33,030 nt of DNA from Opitutia bacterium (GCA_009928955.1 SABN01000027.1:1-33030); one strand, 5' to 3'. Positions 15,538 through 24,123 are shown, counted from the first letter of the stretch. Numbers and translations: made by a program. The notes: generated by a model not told the origin, from the letters alone.

Positions 15538-16727
15538 CCGGCAGCACCGCATCCGCCGAATCGCGCAAACTGACCAACCCCTTCGAGCGCTATCTGACCG
15601 TGTGGGTCGGCTTGTGCATCGCGGGCGGCATCCTCCTCGGGAAGCTCGCGCCCAATCTGGCCAAGACCCTCGACGGCATGGCGATAACCATCAACGGTGC
15701 GCCCGTCGTCTCCATCCCCATCGCCATCTGCCTGTTCTTCATGATGTACCCCATCATGGTGAAGATCGATTTCGCCTCGGTGATCCAGGCCGGCAAGAGC
15801 GGCAAGCCGGTGGGGTTGACGCTGTTCCTCAACTGGGCGATCAAGCCCTTCACGATGTTCGCCATCGCCTATTTCTTCCTTGGGTTCGTCTTCAAATCGT
15901 TCATCGGCGCGGACGCGATGGATCTCGTCAAAATCCCGTTCGGGCTCGATCTGGCCGTGGGCGCGGAGCACGGCGCGGGCACCGTCGTCCTCAGCGAGGG
16001 CGTCAAGCTGCTGCAAATTCCGCTTTGGCGCAGCTATTTCGCGGGCACGATCCTGCTGGGCATCGCCCCCTGCACCGCCATGGTGCTGGTCTGGGGCTAC
16101 CTCGCCCGCGGCAACGACGGCCTCACCCTCGTCATGGTGGCCATCAATTCCCTGACGATGCTCCTGCTCTACGGCGTGCTCGGCGGCTTCCTCCTCGGCG
16201 TCGGCCGCTTGCCCGTCCCATGGCAGGCCCTCCTGCTCTCCATCGCCATCTACGTGGCCCTGCCGCTCGTCGCCGGGTACCTCTCCCGCAAGTGGATCCT
16301 CGCGACCCAGGGCGAGGCCTGGTTCAAGGAAAAATTCCTCCACGTCCTCACGCCGGTTTCGATCCTGGCCCTGCTGGTGACGCTGGTGCTGTTGTTCAGC
16401 TTCAAGGGCGGCATCATCCTGAGCCAGCCCTTGACCATCCTGTGGATCGCGGTCCCCTTGTTCATCCAGACGATGCTGATCTTCTGGCTGGGCTATGGCG
16501 CGGCCCGCCTGCTCAAGCTCCCCTATCGCGACGCCGCCCCCGCGGCGATGATCGGCGCCTCCAACCACTTCGAAGTCGCCATCGCCACCGCCACCATGCT
16601 CTTCGGCCTCTCCTCGGGCGCGGCGCTGGCCACCGTCGTCGGCGTGCTGATCGAAGTGCCCGTCATGCTCTGGCTGGTGCGCATCTGCACCCGCACGCAG
16701 CACTGGTTCCCGGTCCCTACAGCGTGA
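15534..16727 (+). CDS. acr3: ACR3 family arsenite efflux permease
   Basis: 397 residues with about 10 membrane helices. Signatures: [12 protein letters not shown] (69-80), [12 protein letters not shown] (98-109) and [14 protein letters not shown] (177-190), where Cys180 is the conserved transport cysteine. The second half has [16 protein letters not shown], the crossing-helix motif. It exports As(III) using the proton gradient. It is somewhat longer than many ACR3 proteins because of an extended loop around residues 121-165. The ATG overlaps the arsM stop (ATGA) and is preceded by AAGGAG. End of the tightly packed part of the operon; 79 bases separate it from the next gene. Confidence 0.96.
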   Translation: MTGSTASAESRKLTNPFERYLTVWVGLCIAGGILLGKLAPNLAKTLDGMAITINGAPVVSIPIAICLFFMMYPIMVKIDFASVIQAGKSGKPVGLTLFLNWAIKPFTMFAIAYFFLGFVFKSFIGADAMDLVKIPFGLDLAVGAEHGAGTVVLSEGVKLLQIPLWRSYFAGTILLGIAPCTAMVLVWGYLARGNDGLTLVMVAINSLTMLLLYGVLGGFLLGVGRLPVPWQALLLSIAIYVALPLVAGYLSRKWILATQGEAWFKEKFLHVLTPVSILALLVTLVLLFSFKGGIILSQPLTILWIAVPLFIQTMLIFWLGYGAARLLKLPYRDAAPAAMIGASNHFEVAIATATMLFGLSSGAALATVVGVLIEVPVMLWLVRICTRTQHWFPVPTA

Positions 16728-16806
16728 GATCCGGAACTGGACCCGCCCGCCATGCGATGGTAGGATGGAATGCTTGAAACGCAGCAAACCCGAGAAAGGC
16801 CAAGAC

Positions 16807-17658
16807 ATGAAAACCAGCCTGAAATGGATTCTCGCCGCCCTGTGTCTGATCGCCCCCCTGGCCGCGCAAGCGGAGGAAACCTTGTCGATCAAGGGCTCCA
16901 ACACCTTCGGCGAGGAGCTCGGCCCGCAACTGATCTCGGCCTTCCGGGCGCGGAATCCCGGCATCGCGGTCGCGATTGAAAGCCTCGGCTCCGCTTCGGG
17001 CATCGCCGGACTGCTCGACGGCACCTGCGACATCGGCGCCACCTCGCGCGTGCTCAACGAAGACGAGCAGCGCCGGGCCCGGTCGCGCAAGATCGACCTG
17101 ACTTTCTCGGTCATCGGCCATTATGCCGTCACCGTGGTCGTCCATGAACGGAACCCGCTGAATAGCCTGTCCGACCGCGCCATCCGCGACATCTTCACCG
17201 GCAAGGCCACGAACTGGAAGCAGGTCGGCGGCCCCGACCGGCCGATCGTGGTGCTGATCCGCGACGCCACGGGCGGCACGCATCTGGGCTTCCAAGAACT
17301 GGCCATGGACAATCTGCTCTACGCGTCCACTGCGCGCGGCTTCGCCAGCTACACGGCCTTGGCCGATGAAATCGGAACCAACCCCGATGCCATCGGCTAC
17401 GTCGGCATGAACCTCGTCGCCCATCCCGGCCTGCGCGCGCTTTCGATCAACGGCATCCCCCCCAACGACCTCGCCGTCAACGAAGGCGTCTATCCCTATG
17501 TGCGCACGGTCCGGCTGTACACCCGCGCCAAGTCCGCCTCCCCCCTCGCCGAGCGCTTCGTTCGGTTCGTCCGCTCCAAGACCGGACAGCGCATCGTGAA
17601 GTCCGTCGGGTTCGTCCCCGCCAACCTCTCCCGCCTCCCGAAAGATTCGACATGGTAG
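16807..17658 (+). CDS. pstS: PstS-like periplasmic phosphate-binding protein
   Basis: 283 residues with a signal peptide (1-22, ending AAQA). The mature protein follows the PstS pattern: SIKGSNTF at 27-34, GSASGIAGLL, a GKATNWKQVGGPDRPI block, the anion loop RDATGGTHLGFQ, and IGYVGMNL. It should capture phosphate in the periplasm. No PstABC transporter genes are in the window. Well over half of its residues are the same as in the N-terminal domain of the protein at 18581, so the two are paralogues from a local duplication. AAAGG lies seven bases before the ATG at 16807. An earlier in-frame ATG at 16765 would spoil the signal peptide. Confidence 0.9.
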   Translation: MKTSLKWILAALCLIAPLAAQAEETLSIKGSNTFGEELGPQLISAFRARNPGIAVAIESLGSASGIAGLLDGTCDIGATSRVLNEDEQRRARSRKIDLTFSVIGHYAVTVVVHERNPLNSLSDRAIRDIFTGKATNWKQVGGPDRPIVVLIRDATGGTHLGFQELAMDNLLYASTARGFASYTALADEIGTNPDAIGYVGMNLVAHPGLRALSINGIPPNDLAVNEGVYPYVRTVRLYTRAKSASPLAERFVRFVRSKTGQRIVKSVGFVPANLSRLPKDSTW

Positions 17659-17736
17659 GCGGCGCATCGGCGACGACTGGACCGGTTTTCGTTTTCACCC
17701 CCATGTTCCACCCGTTCTAACACCAAAGGCCTGAAC

Positions 17737-18435
17737 ATGCTCGAACCACTCTTCACCACCCTGACCCGCGCCGTCGAAGGCGGCCCCGCCGTCGCGCTTT
17801 CCGCCGCCTTCGCCTGGGGCATCCTGAGCATCCTGCTCAGCCCCTGCCACCTCGCCAGCATCCCGCTCATCGTCGGATTCATCGACGAGCAAGGGCAAAT
17901 CTCCACCAAACGCGCCTTTCAGATCGCGCTGCTGTTCTCCCTGGGCATCCTCGCCACCATCGGCCTCATCGGCGCGATCACCGCCGCCGCCGGCCGAATG
18001 ATGGGCGACATCGGGGCCTATGGCAACTACTTCGTCGCCGCCATCTTCTTCCTCGTCGGCCTGCATCTGCTGGGCGTCATCCCCATGCCGTTCACCGGTC
18101 CTGGCCAGGTCAAGATGAAGAAGCGCGGGCGCATCGCTGCGTTCATCCTTGGCCTTCTCTTCGGCGTCGCGCTGGGACCCTGCACCTTCGCCTACATGGC
18201 CCCGATGCTCGCCGTCACCTTTCGGATGGCCGCCGACCAGATGGCCTACGGCATCCTGCTCCTGCTGGCCTACGGCGTCGGCCATTGCGCCGTCATCGTC
18301 CTCGCCGGCACCTTCACCGAATCCGTCCAGCACTACCTGAACTGGAACGAGTCCTCCCAAGGCGCAACGATCCTCAAGAAGGTCTGCGGCGTCCTCGTCC
18401 TCCTCGGCGGCCTCTGGATGATCTATACGGCCTGA
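17737..18435 (+). CDS. CcdA/DsbD-like transmembrane thiol-electron transporter
   Basis: 232 residues, six or seven predicted membrane helices. The two conserved cysteines of the CcdA core are in SPCHLASIPLI (Cys37) and GPCTFAYMAP (Cys149), one per half of the pseudo-symmetric fold. CcdA carries electrons from cytosolic thioredoxin to periplasmic thiol proteins. Here the likely client is the membrane-anchored thioredoxin at 13727, in keeping with the thiol theme of the operon. AAAGG precedes the ATG by seven bases. Seventy-eight bases separate it from pstS; a GC-rich hairpin follows, so this may be the operon's end. Confidence 0.9.
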   Translation: MLEPLFTTLTRAVEGGPAVALSAAFAWGILSILLSPCHLASIPLIVGFIDEQGQISTKRAFQIALLFSLGILATIGLIGAITAAAGRMMGDIGAYGNYFVAAIFFLVGLHLLGVIPMPFTGPGQVKMKKRGRIAAFILGLLFGVALGPCTFAYMAPMLAVTFRMAADQMAYGILLLLAYGVGHCAVIVLAGTFTESVQHYLNWNESSQGATILKKVCGVLVLLGGLWMIYTA

Positions 18436-18445
18436 CGCCGGATCG

Positions 18446-18484
18446 TCCGCGGCGCGGGACGCCGGGCGTTTCCCGCGCCGCGGA
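18446..18484 (+). terminator. perfect 14-bp GC-rich stem-loop after the CcdA-like gene
   Basis: 18446-18459 and 18471-18484 are exact reverse complements around an 11-base loop, ten bases past the stop codon. It is followed by ATAATC rather than a T-run, so termination would be partial or factor-assisted. Confidence 0.45.
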
Positions 18485-18580
18485 ATAATCGCCTTGCCGT
18501 CGCCGCCGGGATTGACAACCCATCCCCTTCTTTTGGATGATGATCCGTTCAATCTCAATGAATCCAAGGGAACCCACCCC

Positions 18581-21157
18581 ATGAAACCACACCGGAAATG
18601 GATTGTCGCAAGCCTCTGTTTGCTTGGAGCCTGGGTCGCCCAAGCGGGGGACAAGCTCTCGATCAAAGGCTCCGACACGTTCAGCTTGGAACTGGGCCCG
18701 CCGTTGATTTCCGCTTTCCAGGCGCACAACGCCGAAATCCAAATCGAGCTGACCGGGCTGGGCTCGGCCTCGGGCATCGCCGACCTGCTGGAGAATACCT
18801 GCGACATCGCGGTGTCCACCCGCTCGCTCGACGAAACCGAGCAGCGGATGTCCCGCTCCAAGGGCATCGAACTCAAGTCCTCCATCGCCGGCTACTACGG
18901 GTTGGCCGTCGTGGTCCATGCGGACAACCCGCTGAAAGACCTCTCCGACTCCGCCGTGCGCGACGTCTTCGTCGGGAAAGCGACGAACTGGAAGCAGGTC
19001 GGCGGCCCGGATCGCCCCATCGAGGTGTTGATCCGCGATGCGTCCGGCGGCTCCCATCTGGGCTTCCGGGAACTGGCGATGGATGGCCGAAGCTACGCCG
19101 CCCACGCCCAGGGATTCGCCAGCTTCGAAGAACTCGCCCAGGCCATCGCCGACCGCCCGGGCGCCATCGGCTACGTCGAGATGAATCTGGTGGCCCATCC
19201 CGGATTGCATGCGGTGTCGATCAACGGCATTCCGCCGAACGAAATCACCGTCCAGAAGGGCGTTTATCCCTACGTGCAGCCCGTTTGGCTCTATGCCCGC
19301 GCCAAATCCACCAACGCGGCCATCGAGCGGTTCATCCAGTTCGTCCGTTCCAAACCGGGACAGAACGTGGTCGAAACCGTCGGCTTCGTGCCGGTCGATC
19401 TGATCCAGCTAGACGGGCGCGGCATCTTCTTTCTGGTGTTCCAGGTGCTCGGCGGACTCGCCCTCTTCATCCTCGGCATGGGCATCATGTCGGACGGCCT
19501 GCGCGTCGCGGCCGGTCCCGGGTTGCGCACCCTGCTTTCCAAGGCGACCGCCAATCGGTTCGCGGGACTCGCCTTGGGCACCTTGCTGGGGTTCCTGGTC
19601 CACTCCTCCGCCGCTTCCGTCATGCTCGTCGGGTTCATCAACGCCGGCCTGATGAGCTTGGCGCAGGCCGTCGCCCCGATGCTCGGCACCAATCTGGGCA
19701 CCTCGCTGTCCATGCAGCTCGTGTCCTTCCGCCTCGCCGACTACTGCTATGCCGGCATCGTCGCCGGCCTCGTCCTGCAGATGGCCATCCCCAACCCGCG
19801 CGGAAAATCCATCGGGCGCGCCCTCGTCGGCTTCGGCCTGCTGTTCCTCGGCATGAAGACCATGAGCGAAGCCATCGCGCCCCACCGCGACCTGCTCCGG
19901 CAATATCTGATCGCCATCGATGGCCACACCTTCTCCGGCCGGCTGCTGGGCATCGGCCTCGCCTTCGCCCTCACCGCCATCATCCAGAGCAGCGGCGCCA
20001 CCATCGGCATGGCCTTCGCCCTCGCCGACGCCGGCGTCTTCGACTCCCTTTGGCAGACCTATCCCATCGTCATCGGCGCCCAGATCGGCACCTGCGCCAC
20101 CGCCTTGCTCGGATCCATCGGCACCGGCATCGATTCCCGCCGCGCGGCGGCGGGCAACCTGCTCACCAACGTGGTGAACGCCGCCCTGTCCCTCCTGCTC
20201 GCGCCCCTGTGGATTCCGCTGTTCGCGCGCACGTCGCCCGACCTCGTGCGGCAAACCGCCAACACGCACACCCTCCTCATGATCCAGAATTGCCTGGTGT
20301 TCATGCCCCTCATCCCCGCCTATGCGCTGCTGCTGCGAAAGATCGTCCCCTCCCGGACGCCCCCCCCGGAATCCTCGCACCTGCTGCCCCCCCTGCTCGA
20401 ATTTCCCGAACAAGCCATCGCCGCCTGCATCGCCGAACTCCAACGCGTCGCCCGCATCGGCGCCCGCAGCCTCCGCCTCGCCGGCCAGACCCTCCTGTTC
20501 GCCCACACCGCCAACGACATCCAGGCCATCCACCTCAACGAACAGGCCATCAACGACATCAAGCTCGCCATGAAGAGCTACCTCGCCGAACTCACCCGCC
20601 GCACCCTCTCCAAGCGCCAAGCCATCCTCGTCCAGTACCTCGACCGCTGCATGTCCGACCTCGAACGCATCGGCGACCACGTCGAAACCCTTTGCGCCAT
20701 CTCCCTCCGCCGCCGGAAGGTCCCCGAAGCCATCGTGGACCGCCTCTCCTTCAGCATCTTCTTCCAGCTCTACGAAGCCGTCCTCTACTCCTTCAAGCTC
20801 CTCGTCCAATCCTTTGACCCCGCCCGCGACACCTTCGCCGACATCGCCGACCAGATCCTCCTCGCCCGCGACGACTACATGCAGGCCAGCCTCGCCGCCC
20901 GCACCCACTTCAACGAACAGGTCTCCCGGCGCGCCATCACCCCCACCGCCGGCATCTTCTTCAGCGAATACATCGCCGCCCTCGACCGCATCGTCCGCCA
21001 CGCCCGCAACGTCGCCTTGGCCGAAAAGCAGCCCCAGTTCTGGATCAAGCGAACCAAGTTCGCCAAGCGCGTGGATCTGGCCCCGGAACCGGCGATCCCG
21101 CCCCTGGTCGACCCCAAGGACTTCCTCGCCCACCTCCACGAGGAAGACGACCTCTAG
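18581..21157 (+). CDS. PstS-NptA-PhoU fusion: phosphate-binding domain joined to a Na+/phosphate cotransporter
   Basis: 858 residues. A signal-type N-terminus (1-22) leads a PstS domain (about 24-275; SIKGSDTF 27-34, GKATNWKQVGGPDRPI 132-147, RDASGGSH 152-159). Membrane helices start at about 282 (GIFFLVFQVLGGLALFILGMG), the usual first helix of NptA/YjbB-type cotransporters. The two inverted repeats carry VHSSAAS (340-346; His where Gln is usual) and IQSSGAT (468-474). The C-terminal ~260 residues are a PhoU-like helical domain with LERIGDH (694-700), standard for bacterial NptA. The PstS fusion is not. The frame is open without break across the junction. Start at 18581 is chosen for the signal peptide; an ATG 29 codons earlier gives a non-signal leader. 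Probably takes up phosphate with Na+ under arsenate stress. Confidence 0.9.
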   Translation: MKPHRKWIVASLCLLGAWVAQAGDKLSIKGSDTFSLELGPPLISAFQAHNAEIQIELTGLGSASGIADLLENTCDIAVSTRSLDETEQRMSRSKGIELKSSIAGYYGLAVVVHADNPLKDLSDSAVRDVFVGKATNWKQVGGPDRPIEVLIRDASGGSHLGFRELAMDGRSYAAHAQGFASFEELAQAIADRPGAIGYVEMNLVAHPGLHAVSINGIPPNEITVQKGVYPYVQPVWLYARAKSTNAAIERFIQFVRSKPGQNVVETVGFVPVDLIQLDGRGIFFLVFQVLGGLALFILGMGIMSDGLRVAAGPGLRTLLSKATANRFAGLALGTLLGFLVHSSAASVMLVGFINAGLMSLAQAVAPMLGTNLGTSLSMQLVSFRLADYCYAGIVAGLVLQMAIPNPRGKSIGRALVGFGLLFLGMKTMSEAIAPHRDLLRQYLIAIDGHTFSGRLLGIGLAFALTAIIQSSGATIGMAFALADAGVFDSLWQTYPIVIGAQIGTCATALLGSIGTGIDSRRAAAGNLLTNVVNAALSLLLAPLWIPLFARTSPDLVRQTANTHTLLMIQNCLVFMPLIPAYALLLRKIVPSRTPPPESSHLLPPLLEFPEQAIAACIAELQRVARIGARSLRLAGQTLLFAHTANDIQAIHLNEQAINDIKLAMKSYLAELTRRTLSKRQAILVQYLDRCMSDLERIGDHVETLCAISLRRRKVPEAIVDRLSFSIFFQLYEAVLYSFKLLVQSFDPARDTFADIADQILLARDDYMQASLAARTHFNEQVSRRAITPTAGIFFSEYIAALDRIVRHARNVALAEKQPQFWIKRTKFAKRVDLAPEPAIPPLVDPKDFLAHLHEEDDL

Positions 21158-21175
21158 CCCCCGGCCCATTCCGGC

Positions 21176-21194
21176 GCGGCGGGCGCCCCGCCGC
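21176..21194 (+). terminator. GC-rich 8-bp hairpin after the fusion gene
   Basis: GCGGCGGG (21176-21183) and CCCGCCGC (21187-21194) pair around a three-base loop, 18 bases after the stop codon, followed by TTCAGC. No T-run, so a weak candidate. Confidence 0.3.
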
Positions 21195-21242
21195 TTCAGC
21201 GGGCGGAAACACTTCGCCGCGGCGCGACCGGAGCGGCAACGC

Positions 21243-21271
21243 TTGCCCTTCCCGGCGCTTTCCGCTAGTTT
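21243..21271 (+). promoter_or_regulatory. candidate promoter giving leaderless kdsD mRNA
   Basis: TTGCCC (21243-21248), a 17-base spacer and TAGTTT (21266-21271, TANNNT type). Only six bases separate the -10 element from the kdsD ATG, and no Shine-Dalgarno sequence is present, so transcription would begin at or next to the start codon. Confidence 0.45.
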
Positions 21272-21277
21272 TCCTTC

Positions 21278-22264
21278 ATGAGCGCTTCCTCCTCCCATCT
21301 GGAAAAGGCCCAATTCGTCTTCGACACCGAGATCGCCGCCCTCCACCGCACCCGCGAGCGGCTCGACGGCGCCTTTGATGCCGCCGTCGACCTCCTGCAG
21401 GCCACCTTGGCCAACGGCGGCAAGTTCATCGTCACCGGCGTCGGCAAGTCGTTCCACATCGGCCAGAAGATCGCCGCCACCTTCACCAGCACCGGCGCCC
21501 CCGCCACCGTCCTCCATCCCTCCGAGGCCATGCATGGCGACCTCGGCCTCCTCCAGGCCGAAGACGCCGTCCTCGCCCTTTCCTATTCCGGCGAATCCGA
21601 CGAGCTCGTCAACCTGCTGCCCCTCCTCAAGCGCGCCGGCGTGCGCATCGTCGCCCTCACCGGCGACCTGGACTCCACCCTCGCCAAGCACTCCGACCTC
21701 GTCCTCGACGCCTCCGTCGAGCGCGAAGCCTGCCCCTTCAACCTCGTCCCCACCGCCTCCACCACCGTCGCCCTCGCCATCGGCGACGCCCTCGCCATCG
21801 CCCTCCTCGACGCGCGCGGCCTCTCCCGCGAGGCATACGCCGCCTTCCATCCCGGCGGCGCCATCGGCCGCGCCCTCCTCCTCAAGGTGGACGACATCAT
21901 GCGCACCGGCGACCGCCTCGCCTCCGTCCCCCGCTCCGCCACCGTCCGCGATGCCGTCATCGCCATGACCAAGGTCCAGGCCGGCGCCGTCGCCGTCGTG
22001 GACGACGCCCGCCGCGTCGCCGGCCTCTTCACCGACGGCGACCTGCGCCGCTACCTCGCCGGCGGCGCCACCGATGTCCAAACCCGCCCGGTTGCCGATC
22101 TCATGACCCCGAATCCTTCTTCCGTCCGCTCCGGACGCCTCGCGGCCGACGCCCTCGCCGTCTTCCAAAAACACCGCTTCGACGATCTCGTCGTCGTGAA
22201 CGCCGACGGCACCCTCGCCGGCATGATCGACATCCAGGACCTGCCCAAATTCAAGATTCTGTAA
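21278..22264 (+). CDS. kdsD: D-arabinose-5-phosphate isomerase KdsD (KpsF/GutQ family)
   Basis: 328 residues, the usual length. A SIS sugar-isomerase domain (about 40-190) has VTGVGKSFHIGQKIAATF, SEAMHGDLGL and SYSGESDEL; two CBS domains follow (about 205-328; DDIMRTGDRLASVPRSATV, then DLMTPNPSSVRSG). The enzyme turns ribulose-5-P into arabinose-5-P, the precursor of KDO for lipopolysaccharide, consistent with lpxC and lpxD in the window. There is no ribosome-binding site, but the -10-like element immediately upstream suggests leaderless expression. The intervening 120 bases before it are GC-rich and hold only the hairpin at 21176. Confidence 0.95.
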   Translation: MSASSSHLEKAQFVFDTEIAALHRTRERLDGAFDAAVDLLQATLANGGKFIVTGVGKSFHIGQKIAATFTSTGAPATVLHPSEAMHGDLGLLQAEDAVLALSYSGESDELVNLLPLLKRAGVRIVALTGDLDSTLAKHSDLVLDASVEREACPFNLVPTASTTVALAIGDALAIALLDARGLSREAYAAFHPGGAIGRALLLKVDDIMRTGDRLASVPRSATVRDAVIAMTKVQAGAVAVVDDARRVAGLFTDGDLRRYLAGGATDVQTRPVADLMTPNPSSVRSGRLAADALAVFQKHRFDDLVVVNADGTLAGMIDIQDLPKFKIL

Positions 22265-22289
22265 CCCGCCCCCCCTTGAAAGGAGCCCG

Positions 22290-22706
22290 ATGAGTACCCG
22301 CCAGATTTACATCACCGCCCCCGACCGCCAGCGCCTGAACGATATGGTCGAAACCGCCTTGGCCGCCAAAAACCGCGACGCGACGTTCCTCAAGGAACTC
22401 GCCCGCGAACTGGCCATCGCCGAAACCGTCGATCCCAAGTCCGTGCCCCCCGACGTCGTCACGATGAATTCCCGCGTGGTCGTCAAGGACCTGGATGCCG
22501 GCGAGACGTCGGAATACACCCTCGTTTTCCCCGAGCAGGCCGACGTCTCCCAGGGCCGGCTTTCGGTGGTTTCGCCCATCGGCACGGCCATCCTCGGCTA
22601 CCGCAAGGGCGCCACCCTCACCTGGCACACGCCCGGCGGCCCCCGCCAAATCCAGATCGTCGACATTCCCTACCAGCCCGAAGCCGCCGGCGACTACCAC
22701 CTGTAG
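22290..22706 (+). CDS. rnk: Rnk-like regulator (GreA/GreB C-terminal domain)
   Basis: 138 residues. An N-terminal helical stretch (1-50) precedes a GreA/GreB C-terminal FKBP-like domain (about 58-135) with VVVKDLDAGETSEYTLVFPEQAD and SPIGTAILGYRKGATLTWHTPGG. The N-terminal coiled coil of GreA is too short here to reach the polymerase active site, as in Rnk ('regulator of nucleoside diphosphate kinase'), which binds RNA polymerase. AAAGGAG lies five bases before the ATG. It follows kdsD by 25 bases and is probably co-transcribed. Confidence 0.9.
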   Translation: MSTRQIYITAPDRQRLNDMVETALAAKNRDATFLKELARELAIAETVDPKSVPPDVVTMNSRVVVKDLDAGETSEYTLVFPEQADVSQGRLSVVSPIGTAILGYRKGATLTWHTPGGPRQIQIVDIPYQPEAAGDYHL

Positions 22707-22974
22707 GCCCCACGGCACGGAGGCCTTCTTCGCCGGCGAGGCAAGCCCGCCGGGGTCCAGCTTTCTTGGCGCAGGCGCACACCGTGCCCGGACGCGAAAG
22801 CAGCCTGCGGGGATGGCGGAGGATCAAGCCGAGCCTTCCGCCTTGCGCGACAGGGAAGCCAACGCATGCCTCCAGTAACGCAAGGCCTCCGGTCGGCCTC
22901 GTCCATAAAACCGCAAACAATGTGTCTCCGCGGAATTTCCATGCGCCCTGCAGGCCTGGGAGGCCACTGGCGAT
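22707..22974. other. 268-base non-coding gap between convergent genes
   Basis: No supportable gene. The open frames present are short, Arg/Pro/Gly-rich and overlap one another. A short inverted repeat GGCCT-GGG-AGGCC is found at 22953-22965, near the end of the minus-strand gene. The last 60 bases are less GC-rich than the rest. Confidence 0.5.
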
Positions 22975-23880
22975 TTATGGTTCATAAGAGAACTGAACTG
23001 TACCCCACGTCATCGCAATTCCGTTGGCGGAATATCCAATCCAATAGGCTATTACTTCGCCCCCGGCCCATCCGGCCTCCGCCGGATTTGCGAATCCTGC
23101 CAAACCCGGCCCCGGAAGTACAAGTTGTGGCTCAGTCGTCGTTCCACCGGGTAAGAACCCTCCGGGCGGGCAATCCACCAACCAATAGCTAACCCCGGGA
23201 AACGTCTCCCACTGGATGACGGGCCAGAACGTATTGGGCACAACGCTGTCCAATTCATGGCTGGTGCATCTGGAATTCTGGAACAGTTCGAAGGCGACAT
23301 CGGTCACGCTACCGGTTGGATAGAAAGGTCCAACGCGGCCATCGGGGCGATTGGAAACGGCCGGCTCGCCAAATCCATCGTCATTGCTCGAAACGTAATA
23401 TTGCTGATCGAACGGGATTTGGGCGAAAGCAAACTGCCCGAATTCATCGGAAATCGTGCTGTGGCAGAGCTCCCAGTTGACGTCGTGCAAGTCCACCTTA
23501 ATGCCGGGAACCGTGTCGTCGCCCCACCGCACGACGCCCTGGATTTCGTGATATCCGTTGGTTTCATCCACGTCGACCCAAATGCGCTGGACATGGCTGG
23601 TGATCGCGCCGCTCCCGACGGTGACGGGAGGTGGAACTTTTCCGCTCGAACTGCCGTCGTCCAACTTGATTTTATACGTCTGCATCGAAAATCCGCCGGC
23701 AATATAGGTGTTGGTCCAGGTCACCCAGCCGGAACGTTCGACGGCAATGATCCGCGTTTGGGGCGGTTCGCCCGCCGCATAGGTGACGATGCGGATGAAT
23801 TTTGTCCGGGCTTCCGCCGAAAGAACCAGCACCAGGAAAATGGAACCCAAGACCGGATATACATACCGATGTACTTTCAT
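22975..23880 (-). CDS. secreted protein of unknown function with a carboxypeptidase-regulatory-like beta domain
   Basis: 301 residues with a clear signal peptide (MKVHRYVYPVLGS then a hydrophobic core, cleavage near SAEA|RT at about 24). The middle (about 110-165) reads IQGVVRWGDDTVPGIKVDLHD and then DEFGQFAFAQIP, the 'G-V...PGI.V.L....D..G.F.F..IP' spacing of CarboxypepD_reg-like or Cna-B-type beta sandwiches. The C-terminal third has several Trp, Pro and Gly residues (VDCPPGGFLPGGTT). The start at 23880 is chosen because GGAGGAG precedes it and the signal peptide begins there. Base composition is lower in GC and codons less biased than in all neighbours, suggesting recent acquisition. No membrane anchor or sorting signal is seen at the C-terminus. 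Confidence 0.8.
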   Translation of the reverse strand: MKVHRYVYPVLGSIFLVLVLSAEARTKFIRIVTYAAGEPPQTRIIAVERSGWVTWTNTYIAGGFSMQTYKIKLDDGSSSGKVPPPVTVGSGAITSHVQRIWVDVDETNGYHEIQGVVRWGDDTVPGIKVDLHDVNWELCHSTISDEFGQFAFAQIPFDQQYYVSSNDDGFGEPAVSNRPDGRVGPFYPTGSVTDVAFELFQNSRCTSHELDSVVPNTFWPVIQWETFPGVSYWLVDCPPGGFLPGGTTTEPQLVLPGPGLAGFANPAEAGWAGGEVIAYWIGYSANGIAMTWGTVQFSYEP

Positions 23881-24123
23881 GGCTCCTCCGCTTTCTCCCA
23901 CACCAAATCGATTTTCGAAATATTCGCGCCGGGATCGAGGGGTTGACTTGCTTCGCCTAAGCTATATTTACAGAGTTTTTAGAAACGCACGCAAGAGATT
24001 AATTGTTAGCATTCTGTTAGCCCCATTGGCTTTTCAAGTCGCGAATGAATGGCCTGAAATTATGAATAGGTTCATGTGCCGAATCGAGATGCGCCCCAAA
24101 TGCGCGCCCCGCCCGAATCCGGC
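23881..24123. other. AT-richer intergenic region between divergent genes
   Basis: About 240 bases without a credible gene, clearly richer in A+T than the rest. It should hold the promoter of the minus-strand secreted protein. On the plus strand TTGACT (23943-23948) and TATATT (23963-23968) are only 14 bases apart, too close for a normal promoter. Confidence 0.45.

Noticed and set aside
18512..18542. Promoter before the fusion gene
   Set aside because: A TTGACA is present at 18512-18517, but no acceptable -10 element lies 16-18 bases downstream.
18494..18580. Upstream ATG of the PstS-NptA-PhoU gene
   Set aside because: It would put 29 polar residues before a good signal peptide; the ATG at 18581 begins the signal peptide exactly as in the paralogue.
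19409..22174. Long minus-strand open frame opposite the fusion gene and kdsD
   Set aside because: Gly/Asp/Glu/Val-rich composition typical of the antisense of GC-rich genes; plus-strand genes here are well supported.
22618..22920. Short minus-strand ORF after rnk
   Set aside because: No recognisable domain, overlaps rnk, and composition is that of GC-rich non-coding DNA.
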